Of a DNA stretch of 64,000 nt, positions 27,955 through 37,346 are shown one piece after another. The notes beneath the pieces are model-generated. The model saw nothing but the letters and a program-made list of their open reading frames with translations, had not been told where the DNA came from and did not search any database. This DNA is from Marinobacter sp. ANT_B65 (GTDB lineage Bacteria; Pseudomonadota; Gammaproteobacteria; Pseudomonadales; Oleiphilaceae). Numbering within the stretch: position 1 is the stretch's first letter; every line of letters begins with the position of its first letter. The stretch spans positions 742,895 to 806,894 of the forward strand of contig NZ_NXGV01000001.1 in NCBI RefSeq assembly GCF_002407605.1, in the 5' to 3' direction. The translations under genes were made by a program, and so were the position numbers.

Positions 27955-29730
27955 ATGGACTGGCAAGGCTGGTTTGCGCTCGGCCTCGCAGGGGGCGCGC
28001 TGTTGCTCATGAGCTCAGGACGCTACGCGCCTCATTTGGTTATGATGGGCGTTCTTGTCGTACTGAGTGCCAGCGGCATTATTTCGGCGGATCAGGCGCT
28101 GGCAGGTTTCAGTAACACCGGGTTGATGACCGTTGTTGCTTTGTTTGTGGTGGCTGGAGGTATTCACCACTCCGGCGGGGTTGATCTGCTGGTAACGCAC
28201 TTACTTCGAAATCCGAAAACGATCCGTTCCGCCCAGGCACGGATTACGCTTCCTGTCGCCCTTTTAAGTGGCTTTCTCAACAATACCCCTGTTGTCGCAA
28301 CTATGATTCCGGCCATTCATGCCTGGTCCCGGAAGATTGGAATTTCACCCTCCAAACTAATGATTCCTCTGAGCTATTCCGCCATCCTTGGTGGCACGCT
28401 GACCATGATCGGTACCAGCACCAATCTGGTAGTTAATGGCCAATACGAGCACCTGACTGGTGAAGCCGGTCTTTCCATCTTTTCCATCACAGCAGTGGGC
28501 CTGCCCGTAGCGATTCTGGGCGTGGCTGCCATTTTGCTTTTTATGCCCAGAGCCTTGCCAGACCGGGAAGACCAGCACAAATTCGGTGCCATGAGAGAGT
28601 TCACCCTGGAGGTTGCTGTGGCCTTTGGTGGGCCTTTGGTTGGCAAAACGGTAGGCCAGGCGGGCCTGAGGGAGTTGGAGCGGCTTTATCTGGTAGAGAT
28701 TGAGCGTGATGGCAGTGTTGTAACAGCAGTGCCTTCAGAGGAACGCTTGTGCGGTGGCGACAGACTTGTGTTTGCGGGCGACACTCAGGCGGTTTCTGAC
28801 TTACTGCGCATTAACGGTATTGTGCCTTCTGTACATGCGGATGAGCCCAGTCTGAGTAAGGATCGTGCAGAACGGTGTCTGGTGGAAGCAGCGTTGTCTC
28901 CCCAGTCAGAAGTGCTTGGTTTGACGATCCGCGATGCAAGGTTCCGGGAGCGCTATGGTGCGGTGGTTCTTGCGGTTGCCCGGGGTGGTGCCAGGGTGTC
29001 CGGGAATCTTGGTAATATTCGTCTGAAACCCGGAGACGTACTTTTGCTCGAGGCCCGGCCGGCGTTTGTGAGCCGTCAGCGCTACAACAGAGAATTTTTG
29101 CTTATAAACGACCTGGGGACAGAGGCTCCCAGGCATGATCGTGCATGGCTGTCCTGGGTTGTTCTGATTGTTCTGGTAGGGCTTGCGGCCGGCGGTGTTC
29201 TCAGCATGCTGAACGCGGCTATGCTCGGGGCAGCCGTGATGATCCTCAGCGGTTGTTGTTCTGTCGGGCAGGCGCAGAAGTCTGTCGATGTGCCTGTAGT
29301 GCTGACTATTGGAGCGTCTTTTGCCCTGGGTGCAGCCCTGCAGCAGACCGGGGCGGCAAACTATGTTGCTGGAGCCATCCTCGGTCTCAGTAACGGTGAT
29401 GTGTTGATGGCGCTGTTTCTGGTCTACTTTTCTGTGTCTGTACTCACAGAAGTTATTACGAACAATGCGGCGGCGGTTCTGGTTATCCCGGTAGTGCTGT
29501 CAATGACCAACACCATGGGTGTGGCGGCAGAACCCTTCGTTATAGCTGTGATGATGGCTGCATCGGCCAGTTTTGCCACGCCTCTGGGTTATCAGACCAA
29601 CATGATGGTTTTTGGTCCCGGCGGCTACCGGTTTTCGGATTTTGTGCGGGTTGGTCTGCCCATGAATGTGTTCATTGGCCTGGTTTCTGTTGCGGTAATC
29701 TCTCTTGTATATGGAATCAGCCCTGGCTGA
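27955..29730 (+). CDS. SLC13/DASS-family permease with two TrkA-C domains
   Basis: A 591-residue inner-membrane transporter of the divalent anion/Na+ symporter or ArsB-like group. The first half has membrane helices with GFLNNTPVVATMIPAI and a mirrored motif EVITNNAAAVLVIPV in the C-terminal half (inverted-repeat topology). Two soluble TrkA-C (RCK-C) domains lie between the halves at about residues 205-290 and 300-385. Such proteins carry sulfate, dicarboxylates or related anions; the substrate is not evident. The gene ends 14 bp inside the convergent EAL gene. The N-terminal SGRYAPHLVMMGVLVVL is typical of this family. Confidence 0.87.
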   Translation: MDWQGWFALGLAGGALLLMSSGRYAPHLVMMGVLVVLSASGIISADQALAGFSNTGLMTVVALFVVAGGIHHSGGVDLLVTHLLRNPKTIRSAQARITLPVALLSGFLNNTPVVATMIPAIHAWSRKIGISPSKLMIPLSYSAILGGTLTMIGTSTNLVVNGQYEHLTGEAGLSIFSITAVGLPVAILGVAAILLFMPRALPDREDQHKFGAMREFTLEVAVAFGGPLVGKTVGQAGLRELERLYLVEIERDGSVVTAVPSEERLCGGDRLVFAGDTQAVSDLLRINGIVPSVHADEPSLSKDRAERCLVEAALSPQSEVLGLTIRDARFRERYGAVVLAVARGGARVSGNLGNIRLKPGDVLLLEARPAFVSRQRYNREFLLINDLGTEAPRHDRAWLSWVVLIVLVGLAAGGVLSMLNAAMLGAAVMILSGCCSVGQAQKSVDVPVVLTIGASFALGAALQQTGAANYVAGAILGLSNGDVLMALFLVYFSVSVLTEVITNNAAAVLVIPVVLSMTNTMGVAAEPFVIAVMMAASASFATPLGYQTNMMVFGPGGYRFSDFVRVGLPMNVFIGLVSVAVISLVYGISPG

Positions 29731-31042
29731 CAGATGATGCAGGCGTGTTGGCCAGAACGTCGCAGCAAAGCACCTTAAGTTCGCTCCCGTGAGAAAAGCA
29801 GAGTGACAGGGTTACACACATGTAAGCGCCGGTTACGCAGAGGTAGGGTGTTGTGGCGTGCAGGTTGCCTGGCTGAGCCAGGGCCTGCCGAAGATACTGT
29901 TGCCGGTACCAGTCTGCTTTGCTGGTATTCTCTAGCGGCCTGAAGCGCGGATCCAGACCTCGGGATCCAGTGTCTGATACCAGTGTATCCTCAATCTGAA
30001 CGCCTTTGTCGTTTGCCAGATAACAGCGCGAAACTGTGGGGTGGCTCAGCAGCTTGCTGCACGCCTGGGTCATGGTGGCTCCGCTTTGCAGTTGCTCAGT
30101 CGCCCGATGAAAAATCCCCTCGAAAAAATCCACCAGTTGCCGTGTCGGGTCCCGGGTTATCTGGTGCCTGGCTTTATAGTCCTGCAGTAGCTGGTCAAAG
30201 TCTGTCGATTCTTTGCATAGCTGTGTCAGATCCGTGCTGGGACGGCAGAAGTAGAACCCCTGAACAAAATCCACGCCCGCATCAATTGCAATCATGGCCT
30301 GATCGTTGGTTTCCACGCCCTCAAGTAAAACCAGGCACCCTGACTGATGCAGCAGAGAAACGATACCATTCAGTATCTGTCGGGCTTTATGGTCTTCTGT
30401 TGCCCGCGTCAGCAGTTTACGGTCCAGTTTTACGATGTCCGGTGACAGGTTCCAGATTCGCTCAAAGTTGGAGTGCCCGGCACCAAAGTCATCAATGGCT
30501 GTCAGACATCCCAGTCTCTTGTAATAGGCAACAGTTTCACGCAGGCGTTCAGCGTCATCGGTTGGCTGTTCGACAATCTCGATAACGATCCGGTGTGGCG
30601 GCAGCTTGGTTTTTGCAAGCAATTCGCCGAAAAATGAATCTGTCCGGCTGCCGATGGTCACAACCCGGGGGGAAACATTCAGAAACAGCCAGTTGAGCTG
30701 ATCCTCTGCAGCACTGTAATTCTGCATATGCAGATACCGACACAGCCGGTCCAGAAGGAGTGCTTCTGCATCTGAGGTGGGTAGCTCAAAAAGATGCATA
30801 GGCAAAACACTGGAGTTATCCGGGTCGAACGCCCGAATCAGGGCTTCATAGCCAACAGTTCGTTTGTGGGAAACGCTGTATATGGGTTGAAGGGCGGTGC
30901 TTAGAATCAGTCCGCGAAAATCCGCCGACCAGGTGTTGCCGTTTCTGTGTAACATCGGCGACAGCTCATCAAGTTCAGGGTCTGTCGGTGTTTCCGGGAG
31001 GGCGTGCCGCATAGTAAGAGTCGGGCCATTAAACGAATGCAT
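29717..31042 (-). CDS. EAL-domain c-di-GMP phosphodiesterase with C-terminal sensor domain
   Basis: A 441-residue cytoplasmic protein. The EAL domain (about residues 45-290) retains the catalytic set: EALIRA, LNVSP, the EIVEQ glutamate, DDFGAGHSN, KLDR, EGVE and QGF, so it is probably active. The C-terminal 150 residues resemble the YkuI_C/Cache-like domain often fused to EAL (SRCYLANDKGVQIEDT; TPYLCVTGAYMCVTLS). There is no GGDEF partner and no membrane segment. It could lower c-di-GMP in response to an intracellular signal. No clear Shine-Dalgarno precedes ATG 31042; an in-frame ATG 33 nt downstream (31009) is an alternative. Confidence 0.9.
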   Translation of the reverse strand: MHSFNGPTLTMRHALPETPTDPELDELSPMLHRNGNTWSADFRGLILSTALQPIYSVSHKRTVGYEALIRAFDPDNSSVLPMHLFELPTSDAEALLLDRLCRYLHMQNYSAAEDQLNWLFLNVSPRVVTIGSRTDSFFGELLAKTKLPPHRIVIEIVEQPTDDAERLRETVAYYKRLGCLTAIDDFGAGHSNFERIWNLSPDIVKLDRKLLTRATEDHKARQILNGIVSLLHQSGCLVLLEGVETNDQAMIAIDAGVDFVQGFYFCRPSTDLTQLCKESTDFDQLLQDYKARHQITRDPTRQLVDFFEGIFHRATEQLQSGATMTQACSKLLSHPTVSRCYLANDKGVQIEDTLVSDTGSRGLDPRFRPLENTSKADWYRQQYLRQALAQPGNLHATTPYLCVTGAYMCVTLSLCFSHGSELKVLCCDVLANTPASSVSQG

Positions 31043-31253
31043 CAGGAGCTACGAACCAGGCGCCTGCACGATTATGAATCAGTCACTTTGAAACCGGAAA
31101 AACCCTGAGTAAACTGATAGTTGGGATAGAGATTGCCAAAAACCCGGGAACATTGCCACTATTTCATGAAGAAACCGGACGCGGCGTGTAGTGTTCTGGG
31201 AGACAGTAGGGGAAGCGGAGAAGAAGGAGGCCCCGTACAGGGGCCATGGCAGA

Positions 31254-31301
31254 TCAGTTATTGCTAGGGATTACAACGGATTCGTCGAATTCAAGTTCCA
31301 T
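31254..31301 (-). CDS. Candidate micro-ORF, 15 residues
   Basis: ATG at 31301 on the minus strand encodes MELEFDESVVIPSNN and a stop. GAGAGG lies 7 nt upstream, a well-placed ribosome-binding site for so short a frame. GC hairpins flank it on both sides. It could be a leader or regulatory peptide; nothing I recognise matches it. The shortness means it could also be chance. Confidence 0.28.
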   Translation of the reverse strand: MELEFDESVVIPSNN

Positions 31302-31497
31302 GTTTTTTCCTCTCGTTCAATGAGGCCCCCGACGGGGCAATTCAGTATGGATAGAGTCTATCGGAGCCATGGATTTCAACAATCCGTAAAACCCGTATGA
31401 GACGAAAGCCAAATACCTGATGTCCAAGAGAAACATGTTCAGAATTTTTGATCATGGGGGCCAAAACATTCCAGTTTTTATTGTGAATCTGGCTTCC

Positions 31498-31503
31498 TAT
31501 ACT
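31498..31503 (+). promoter_or_regulatory. Possible -10 element before cytochrome b561
   Basis: TATACT lies 44 bp before the b561 ATG. A convincing -35 is not visible; the best is a T-rich stretch 17 nt upstream. Weak motif evidence. Confidence 0.3.
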
Positions 31504-31547
31504 TCCCGCAGCAAGTCACAGACAAGGATCAAGAGGCTGTAGTTACC

Positions 31548-32108
31548 ATGCAATTAAGCAATACATCTGCCGGTTACGGGGTGCTGGCTATTGTTGTCCA
31601 CTGGGTGGCTGCCCTGGCCGTGTTCGGAATGTTTGCTCTGGGATTCTGGATGGTTGACCTGTCTTACTACGATGACTGGTATCGCCGCGCTCCGGATATT
31701 CACCGGAGTATCGGTGTTTTATTGTTTGTCCTGATGGTGTTCAGGCTGGTCTGGCGCTTTTTCGCAGGGTCGCCAGACCCGGTTGCGGAACATAAGCGCT
31801 GGGAGACTGTCAGTGCACATGCCGCTCATGGTTTTCTGTATGTACTTGTTTTTGTAGCGATGGTGAGCGGATTTCTGATTTCAACCGCAGATGGCTCGTC
31901 AGTTAGTGTATTTGGCTGGTTTGATGTGCCATCGGTCACCGGACAGGTCAAAGGCCTGGAGGATATCGCGGGGCAGGTGCACTACTGGAGCACATGGGCT
32001 CTGATTGTTCTTGCTCTGATCCATGCGGCTGGTGCGCTGAAGCATCATTTGGTTGATCGTGACAAAACCCTGAGCCGGATGTTGGTTCCTGTGCGCCGGA
32101 ATGGCTGA
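31548..32108 (+). CDS. Cytochrome b561
   Basis: A 186-residue four-helix di-heme inner-membrane protein of the CybB family. The helix-1 segment VLAIVVHWVAALAVFGMFALGF and later histidines in DIHRSIGVLLF, SAHAAHGFLYVLVF and ALIHAAGALKHHLVDRD are the expected heme ligands. CybB oxidises ubiquinol and passes electrons to superoxide or periplasmic partners in related systems. It is followed 55 bp downstream by a YceI gene, a very common pair (b561-yceI), suggesting a joint role with an isoprenoid-quinone-binding partner. Confidence 0.9.
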   Translation: MQLSNTSAGYGVLAIVVHWVAALAVFGMFALGFWMVDLSYYDDWYRRAPDIHRSIGVLLFVLMVFRLVWRFFAGSPDPVAEHKRWETVSAHAAHGFLYVLVFVAMVSGFLISTADGSSVSVFGWFDVPSVTGQVKGLEDIAGQVHYWSTWALIVLALIHAAGALKHHLVDRDKTLSRMLVPVRRNG

Positions 32109-32163
32109 TTTGTTTAATTTCGCCCTGAGTTGGCGCGTTTCTGTTTGATAAAAGGAGAGTCTT

Positions 32164-32745
32164 ATGAAGAAAGTATTACTTGCATCTGCTGTTTCCATGG
32201 CGCTGGTAAGTAGTGTTCAGGCTGATGAGCACAGTGGCACCTATGCATTTGACAGCAAAGGCGCTCACCAGTTTATTACATTCAAGATCTCTCATTTGGG
32301 CTACAGCTGGCTCTATGGTCGGTTCAACGATTTTGATGGTCAGTTTTCATACGATGCTGAGAGCCCGGAAAAAAGTTCAGTAAGCGTAACGATTGATACG
32401 TCCAGTGTGGATTCGAATCACGCTGAGCGGGACAAACACGTGCGTGGCGAAGACTTTCTGGACGTGGATGAATACCCGGAAGCGAGCTTCAAGAGTAAAC
32501 GCGTGGTCGTTGATGATGCGGGCGAGGCGGATATTGTAGGTGACCTCACGCTCCGCGGTGTAACCCGTGAGGTGACTCTGGATGTTGAGATGCTGGGGCA
32601 TGGCAAAGACCCCTGGGGCGGTTACCGTATGGGGTTTGAAGCTGAGACCGAGCTACGCCTTGAAGACTTTGGTATTCCGACGAACCTTGGGAAGGCATCC
32701 GAGACTGTAGAGATTATTATCTCGGTTGAAGGTATTCGTCAGTAA
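32164..32745 (+). CDS. YceI-family periplasmic lipid/isoprenoid-binding protein
   Basis: A 193-residue secreted protein. The first 20 residues (MKKVLLASAVSMALVSSVQA) form a clear signal peptide with an AxA-type cleavage site (VQA). The mature part has the YceI lipocalin-like barrel pattern: HQFITFKISHLGYSWLYGRF, DTSSVDSNHAERDKHVRGEDF and LTLRGVTREVTLDVE. Family members bind polyisoprenoids in the barrel. It lies directly behind cytochrome b561 with AAAGGAG before its ATG, and may carry a quinone or isoprenoid for it. Confidence 0.93.
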   Translation: MKKVLLASAVSMALVSSVQADEHSGTYAFDSKGAHQFITFKISHLGYSWLYGRFNDFDGQFSYDAESPEKSSVSVTIDTSSVDSNHAERDKHVRGEDFLDVDEYPEASFKSKRVVVDDAGEADIVGDLTLRGVTREVTLDVEMLGHGKDPWGGYRMGFEAETELRLEDFGIPTNLGKASETVEIIISVEGIRQ

Positions 32746-32777
32746 ATCCGGCTCTCCGGTCAAAACAGACTCCGGGA

Positions 32778-34415
32778 TTAAACCCGGAATCTGCCTGTCT
32801 GGTTTTCCAACTCTCGTGCATAACCGTCAAGGGATTGGCTGATTCCGTCAATTTCTCCCGATCTGATCGCGCTTTCTGAAGCCAGATCGTTGATATCCGT
32901 AATGCTGCGGTTGATCTCGTCAACAACCTGAGTCTGTTGTTCGGTGGCAGAAGCAACACTGGTGTTCATGTCAGCAATTCGGGTCATGGCGTCCAGCAGG
33001 GCGTTCAGCTCCTGTTCGGCTTCAGTTGACAGCTTCACGGTTTCTGAGGCTTCCTGGCTCCCGGTTTCCATGACTGAAACGATATCTGAAACACCGGTTT
33101 GCAGCTTTTCAATCATAGCCTGAATATCTTCTGTAGACTGCTGTGTGCGTTGGGCCAGAGTTCGTACTTCATCTGCAACCACGGCAAAGCCCCGCCCCTG
33201 GTCGCCGGCCCGTGCAGCCTCGATTGCCGCATTCAGAGCAAGCAGGTTGGTTTGTTCGGCAACGCCACGGATGACATCCAGTACCGATGTGATGTTGTCA
33301 GAGTCGTCGGAGAGCTTGCGGATAACCTCGACCGCTTTTGTGATCTGGGCTGAAAGGCGGTGCACCTGTTCTGAAGAATCGCGGATGATTTTCGCGCTGT
33401 TGTTACCTTTTTGCTCCGCTTCCCTGGTGACATCTGCTGCCTGGGAGGCGTTTCCGGCTACCTCTTCTATGGCGCTCTGCATTTCATTGATAGCTGTTGC
33501 GACCATGGAGATAGCGTCGGTTTGCCGGTTAATACCTTCGTTGTTGTCATTCGAAGCCTGGCGGAGGCTGTTTGCACCCTTGCCCAACTCTATGGTCAGT
33601 TGCTGTATTGAGGCGATCATTGACTGCAGGTTTTCAAGAACCAGGTTGAAGCTTCCGGCAAGTGCACCCAGGTCGTCATCGAGTTCAACCGGAATGCGCT
33701 GGGTAAGATCTCCCTCGCCCTGTGCAATGTTGTCCAGGTGCTCCTTGAGGGTTGAAATGGAATGAATAATCATCCTCAGGAATATGACAAAAAGCGCTAT
33801 GCTGCCCAGGATGGCAATGGCAGTAATGATGAGAATTGTCACCGAACTGCTTTGTCCCTCGGAGGCCACGGCTAAAGCCCGTGCATGGGCCCTCTGGTCT
33901 GCATGAGCTCCAACATTATCGAAATAGCTGCGAAGGGAATCAAAGCGAGAGGCGGTTTCAGTTGTTGCCAGCTCTCTGGCCTGTTGCTGCATATTCCTGT
34001 CCGCCAGACTGATCACTTGCATGGCGGATTGATGCCAGCTTTCGAAGGCGGCGTCGAACCCTTGTGCTACGGCCGCAACACCGGTGCCTTCGAGCTGTTT
34101 TACAGTTGTCTCGAAGCGCTCCTTTGCCTGGCCGGCATTTTCTTTAAATTCTGAAAGAAACCGGGAGGCGTCTGTATTGTTGGATTTTGCATCCATATAG
34201 GACGTCTGGGCGACGAGAGCCTGATAGAGATCCCTGTCACCGTTCAGAATGCGGCTGACTGAAATCAGGTATGTATTGGCGATATCTTCTGTGCCTGAAA
34301 CCAGATAGCGCGTGGTGTTAACGCTGAATAATCCAATAAAAACAAGGGCAAGAGAGGTGATGGCGAAAGGGAGTGCGATCTTGGAGCGTAGTCCGAAATG
34401 TTTACCGATACTCAT
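32778..34415 (-). CDS. Methyl-accepting chemotaxis protein
   Basis: A 545-residue transmembrane chemoreceptor. It has an N-terminal membrane helix (about residues 13-33), a periplasmic region of about 150 residues predicted to be helical (four-helix-bundle type), a second helix near residues 195-215, a HAMP domain, and a long cytoplasmic signalling coiled coil with the tip [20 protein letters not shown], which binds CheA/CheW. The closing TGRFRV carries no CheR pentapeptide. The ligand cannot be inferred. It stands alone, away from other chemotaxis genes, but shares the region with motAB and fimX. Confidence 0.94.
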   Translation of the reverse strand: MSIGKHFGLRSKIALPFAITSLALVFIGLFSVNTTRYLVSGTEDIANTYLISVSRILNGDRDLYQALVAQTSYMDAKSNNTDASRFLSEFKENAGQAKERFETTVKQLEGTGVAAVAQGFDAAFESWHQSAMQVISLADRNMQQQARELATTETASRFDSLRSYFDNVGAHADQRAHARALAVASEGQSSSVTILIITAIAILGSIALFVIFLRMIIHSISTLKEHLDNIAQGEGDLTQRIPVELDDDLGALAGSFNLVLENLQSMIASIQQLTIELGKGANSLRQASNDNNEGINRQTDAISMVATAINEMQSAIEEVAGNASQAADVTREAEQKGNNSAKIIRDSSEQVHRLSAQITKAVEVIRKLSDDSDNITSVLDVIRGVAEQTNLLALNAAIEAARAGDQGRGFAVVADEVRTLAQRTQQSTEDIQAMIEKLQTGVSDIVSVMETGSQEASETVKLSTEAEQELNALLDAMTRIADMNTSVASATEQQTQVVDEINRSITDINDLASESAIRSGEIDGISQSLDGYARELENQTGRFRV

Positions 34416-34510
34416 AATGTGCTCATGTGTCTGCTTGTTTTTTTAAAGCATAGCAGGGTAGAGCGGATTTTAAGGATTTTATTGCGGCAGTGGTTACTGT
34501 GCCATGATAT

Positions 34511-34774
34511 TCAGGCGTCAGTGTGCAGGTTTTGATGTGCTGTGCTGGCTGCATCCCGGGCTGTACCACTGGCCTGGCAAAGGTGCCGCTGGCGCCAGAA
34601 CTGGGCGGCAAAGATAACCAGCCATATCAGCAAACCTGCAACAAGATAGGTTGTAGGAACCTGAAACGTACCACTGATTGCGAATTCAACAAGAAGCATC
34701 AGTGCAACGGCCAGTGCTGCATTCACCATTGCTGTAGCCATGGCCTGCCCGCAGGCTTTGAGATTAGGTTTCAT
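34511..34774 (-). CDS. Small predicted membrane protein
   Basis: An 87-residue hypothetical protein with two hydrophobic helices (about residues 10-33 and 38-60), the second followed by a basic stretch FWRQRHL. It has no recognised domain. GGAAC lies about 5 nt before ATG 34774, a weak ribosome-binding site. It sits between the chemoreceptor gene and parC, divergent from parC. Coding status is plausible from the hydrophobic pattern but not proven. Confidence 0.5.
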   Translation of the reverse strand: MKPNLKACGQAMATAMVNAALAVALMLLVEFAISGTFQVPTTYLVAGLLIWLVIFAAQFWRQRHLCQASGTARDAASTAHQNLHTDA

Positions 34775-34928
34775 AGTGTTCCGCTTGTTTGGAGGGAAAA
34801 CGGTCTTCTACTCATCACTGGAGAAGAGCATACGGTGCACCTTACCGACTCTCCATGCGGGAATTCCGCTATTGGAATTGAGGAATACAGGCGTAAGTGA
34901 ACTGTTTTTCCAATAAATCCGCAGGTTG

Positions 34929-34958
34929 TTGGTGTATCTGCCCGGTGCTCCATATAAT
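34929..34958 (+). promoter_or_regulatory. Predicted sigma-70 promoter of parC
   Basis: TTGGTG (34929-34934) and a perfect TATAAT (34953-34958) are 18 nt apart, 93 bp before the parC ATG. An inverted repeat AATTCC-N6-GGAATT (34862-34879) lies upstream and could be a regulatory site. Confidence 0.5.
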
Positions 34959-35051
34959 GTCTCTCTGCACCAGCTTCGTGATTATCCGGGGCAAACAAGG
35001 TAGCACACGGACTCCTTAAACATCAGGCAATACAGGCAAAAAGAGGCATCC

Positions 35052-37346
35052 ATGCCAGAGTTTCAGACAACGGATGAAGGCTTTGAGCGGGTATCACTCA
35101 GGGACTACACGGAAAAAGCCTATCTCGACTACTCCATGTACGTCATTCTTGACCGCGCACTTCCCAATGTCGGCGACGGACTGAAGCCGGTTCAGCGACG
35201 CATTATTTACGCCATGTCAGAACTGGGCCTTAAATCTACGTCCAAATACAAGAAGTCTGCCCGTACGGTAGGTGACGTTCTAGGCAAGTTCCACCCTCAC
35301 GGGGACAGCGCCTGCTATGAAGCCATGGTGCTCATGGCTCAGCCGTTTTCCTACCGGTATCCGCTCGTAGACGGGCAGGGTAACTGGGGGGCGCCGGATG
35401 ATCCAAAGTCCTTCGCGGCCATGCGGTATACGGAATCACGGTTGGCACGCTTTGCTGATGTACTGCTGGCGGAGCTTGGTCAGGGTACTGTGGACTGGAC
35501 CCCCAACTTTGACGGCACCATGGACGAACCCTCAGTCTTGCCGGCAAGGTTGCCCCATGTTTTGCTCAACGGCACAACCGGCATAGCTGTGGGCATGGCT
35601 ACGGACATTCCCCCCCATAACGTAAGAGAAGTAACTGCTGCCTGTATCCGGTTGCTGGATGATCCGGAAGCGACCGTTGACCAGCTTTGTGAACATGTAA
35701 AAGGACCGGACTTCCCGACCTGCGCGGAAATCATTACCCCCAGGAAAGATCTACGTCAGATGTATGAGACTGGCCGGGGCTCGCTGCGCATGCGTGCCCG
35801 CTGGGTTCGGGAAACGGGCGAGATTGTGGTAACCGACCTGCCTCATCAGGTATCGGGTAACCGGGTGCTGGAGCAGATTGCGCATCAGATGCAGGCTAAA
35901 AAGCTGCCTATGGTTGCTGACCTTCGTGATGAGTCTGATCATGAGAATCCGACCCGTCTGGTTATTGTGCCCCGCTCCAACCGGGTCGATCTCGATGGGT
36001 TGATGGCCCATCTTTTTGCCAGCACCGATCTTGAAAAAACCTATCGGGTGAACATCAATGTCATCGGTAACGATGGCCGCCCGGGCGTAAAAGGCCTCCA
36101 TCAGATGCTGACCGAGTGGCTGGCCTTCCGGCGTACCACGGTCACTCGCCGTTTGCAGTACAGGCTTGATAAGGTGCTTGCGCGCCTGCACATTCTTGAA
36201 GGCCTGTTGATTGCCTACCTGAATATTGATGAAGTTATCCACATTATCCGCACCGAAGATAAGCCCAAGGCTATCTTTATGGAGCGGTTCGGACTGTCTG
36301 CAGATCAGGCAGAATCCATCCTTGAGTTGAAGCTGCGGCATCTGGCCAAGCTTGAGGAAATGAAGATCCGTGGTGAACAGGATGAGCTCGCCGCTGAACG
36401 TGATGAACTTCAGACGATTCTCGGATCTGAAGACCGTTTGCGAGAGCTTATTAAAAGCGAACTGCTGGCCGATGCAGAAACCTACGGTGATGATCGTCGT
36501 TCCCCGATTGTTGAGCGGCAAGAGGCCAGGGCTTTCAGTGAGAACGACCTGGTTTCCAACGACCCTGTCACCGTGGTTCTGTCTGACAAAGGCTGGGTGC
36601 GTGCTGCCAAGGGCCACGACATAGATCCGGACGGGCTGAGCTACAAGTCCGGTGACAGTTTTGCGCTGGCCGCCAGAGGCCGTAATAACCAGCAGGCAAT
36701 CTTTCTGGACTCTACCGGCCGGGCATATTCACTTATGGCACATAGCCTGCCCTCGGCGAGAGGGCAGGGCGATCCTTTGACAGGAAGGATTAACCCTCCC
36801 CCGGGGGCAACTTTCTCTGGCCTGCTGATGGGCGATCCCGCACGCAAAGCATTGCTGGTGACGGATGGCGGTTACGGATTTGTGACCTCGCTGAATGACA
36901 TGATCAGTAAAAACCGGAACGGCAAGGCGGTAGTCAGTGTGCCGAAAGGTGCCAGAATCATACCCCCGGTGGTTATTCCCGTTACGGACAAGACACTGTA
37001 TCTGGGAGCGATATCCAATGAGGGGCGAATGCTTGTTTTCCCGCTTAACGAACTACCGGAGCTGAGTAAGGGCAAAGGCAACAAAATTATCAGTATCCCC
37101 TCTGCCCGGGTGCAGAACCGCGAGGAGTATGTGGTGGCCATAGCAGTATTCGCAGAAGATGATCAGCTGGAGATTCGTGCAGGCAAGCGCAAGATGGGCC
37201 TGCAGTTCAGCGATCTTGAGCATTATCTGGGCGAACGCGGCCGGAGGGGACATAAGCTGCCCCGAGGGCTGCAGCGGGTAGATGCCATCGACGTTATCCC
37301 TTCTGCTGCCCGAGCGAAGGAAGAGGAGAGTTCTGAAAGTGAGTGA
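35052..37346 (+). CDS. parC: DNA topoisomerase IV subunit A
   Basis: A 764-residue type IIA topoisomerase subunit. The quinolone-resistance region is intact ([19 protein letters not shown]), as is the catalytic-Tyr segment [11 protein letters not shown] (the catalytic residue is the Tyr after MR). The C-terminal beta-pinwheel is recognisable. At 764 residues it fits ParC (752), not GyrA (about 875). It forms topoisomerase IV with ParE (25938-27833). Its last codons overlap the GTG start of serB by 8 bp. In Pseudomonas parC and serB are also near neighbours. Confidence 0.97.
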   Translation: MPEFQTTDEGFERVSLRDYTEKAYLDYSMYVILDRALPNVGDGLKPVQRRIIYAMSELGLKSTSKYKKSARTVGDVLGKFHPHGDSACYEAMVLMAQPFSYRYPLVDGQGNWGAPDDPKSFAAMRYTESRLARFADVLLAELGQGTVDWTPNFDGTMDEPSVLPARLPHVLLNGTTGIAVGMATDIPPHNVREVTAACIRLLDDPEATVDQLCEHVKGPDFPTCAEIITPRKDLRQMYETGRGSLRMRARWVRETGEIVVTDLPHQVSGNRVLEQIAHQMQAKKLPMVADLRDESDHENPTRLVIVPRSNRVDLDGLMAHLFASTDLEKTYRVNINVIGNDGRPGVKGLHQMLTEWLAFRRTTVTRRLQYRLDKVLARLHILEGLLIAYLNIDEVIHIIRTEDKPKAIFMERFGLSADQAESILELKLRHLAKLEEMKIRGEQDELAAERDELQTILGSEDRLRELIKSELLADAETYGDDRRSPIVERQEARAFSENDLVSNDPVTVVLSDKGWVRAAKGHDIDPDGLSYKSGDSFALAARGRNNQQAIFLDSTGRAYSLMAHSLPSARGQGDPLTGRINPPPGATFSGLLMGDPARKALLVTDGGYGFVTSLNDMISKNRNGKAVVSVPKGARIIPPVVIPVTDKTLYLGAISNEGRMLVFPLNELPELSKGKGNKIISIPSARVQNREEYVVAIAVFAEDDQLEIRAGKRKMGLQFSDLEHYLGERGRRGHKLPRGLQRVDAIDVIPSAARAKEEESSESE

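Larger units (their letters stand above)
31043..31547. other. 505-bp intergenic region with hairpins and a micro-ORF
   Basis: This gap between the EAL gene and cytochrome b561 has no standard gene. It holds a hairpin GGCCCCGTACAGGGGCC (31229-31245), a second hairpin GCCCCCGACGGGGC (31325-31338), a palindrome GATAGAGTCTATC (31350-31362) and a -10-like TATACT (31498-31503) before the b561 gene. Between the two hairpins is a 15-codon minus-strand ORF with a good ribosome-binding site. A 25-codon plus-strand ORF (31246-31323) overlaps it. Confidence 0.5.

Noticed and set aside
31191..31400. 69-codon plus-strand frame in the EAL-b561 gap
   Set aside because: No ribosome-binding site at its start and no motifs; the smaller frames with sites are better candidates.
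34771..34998. 75-codon minus-strand frame upstream of the small membrane protein
   Set aside because: It spans the parC promoter and has no motif or ribosome-binding site.
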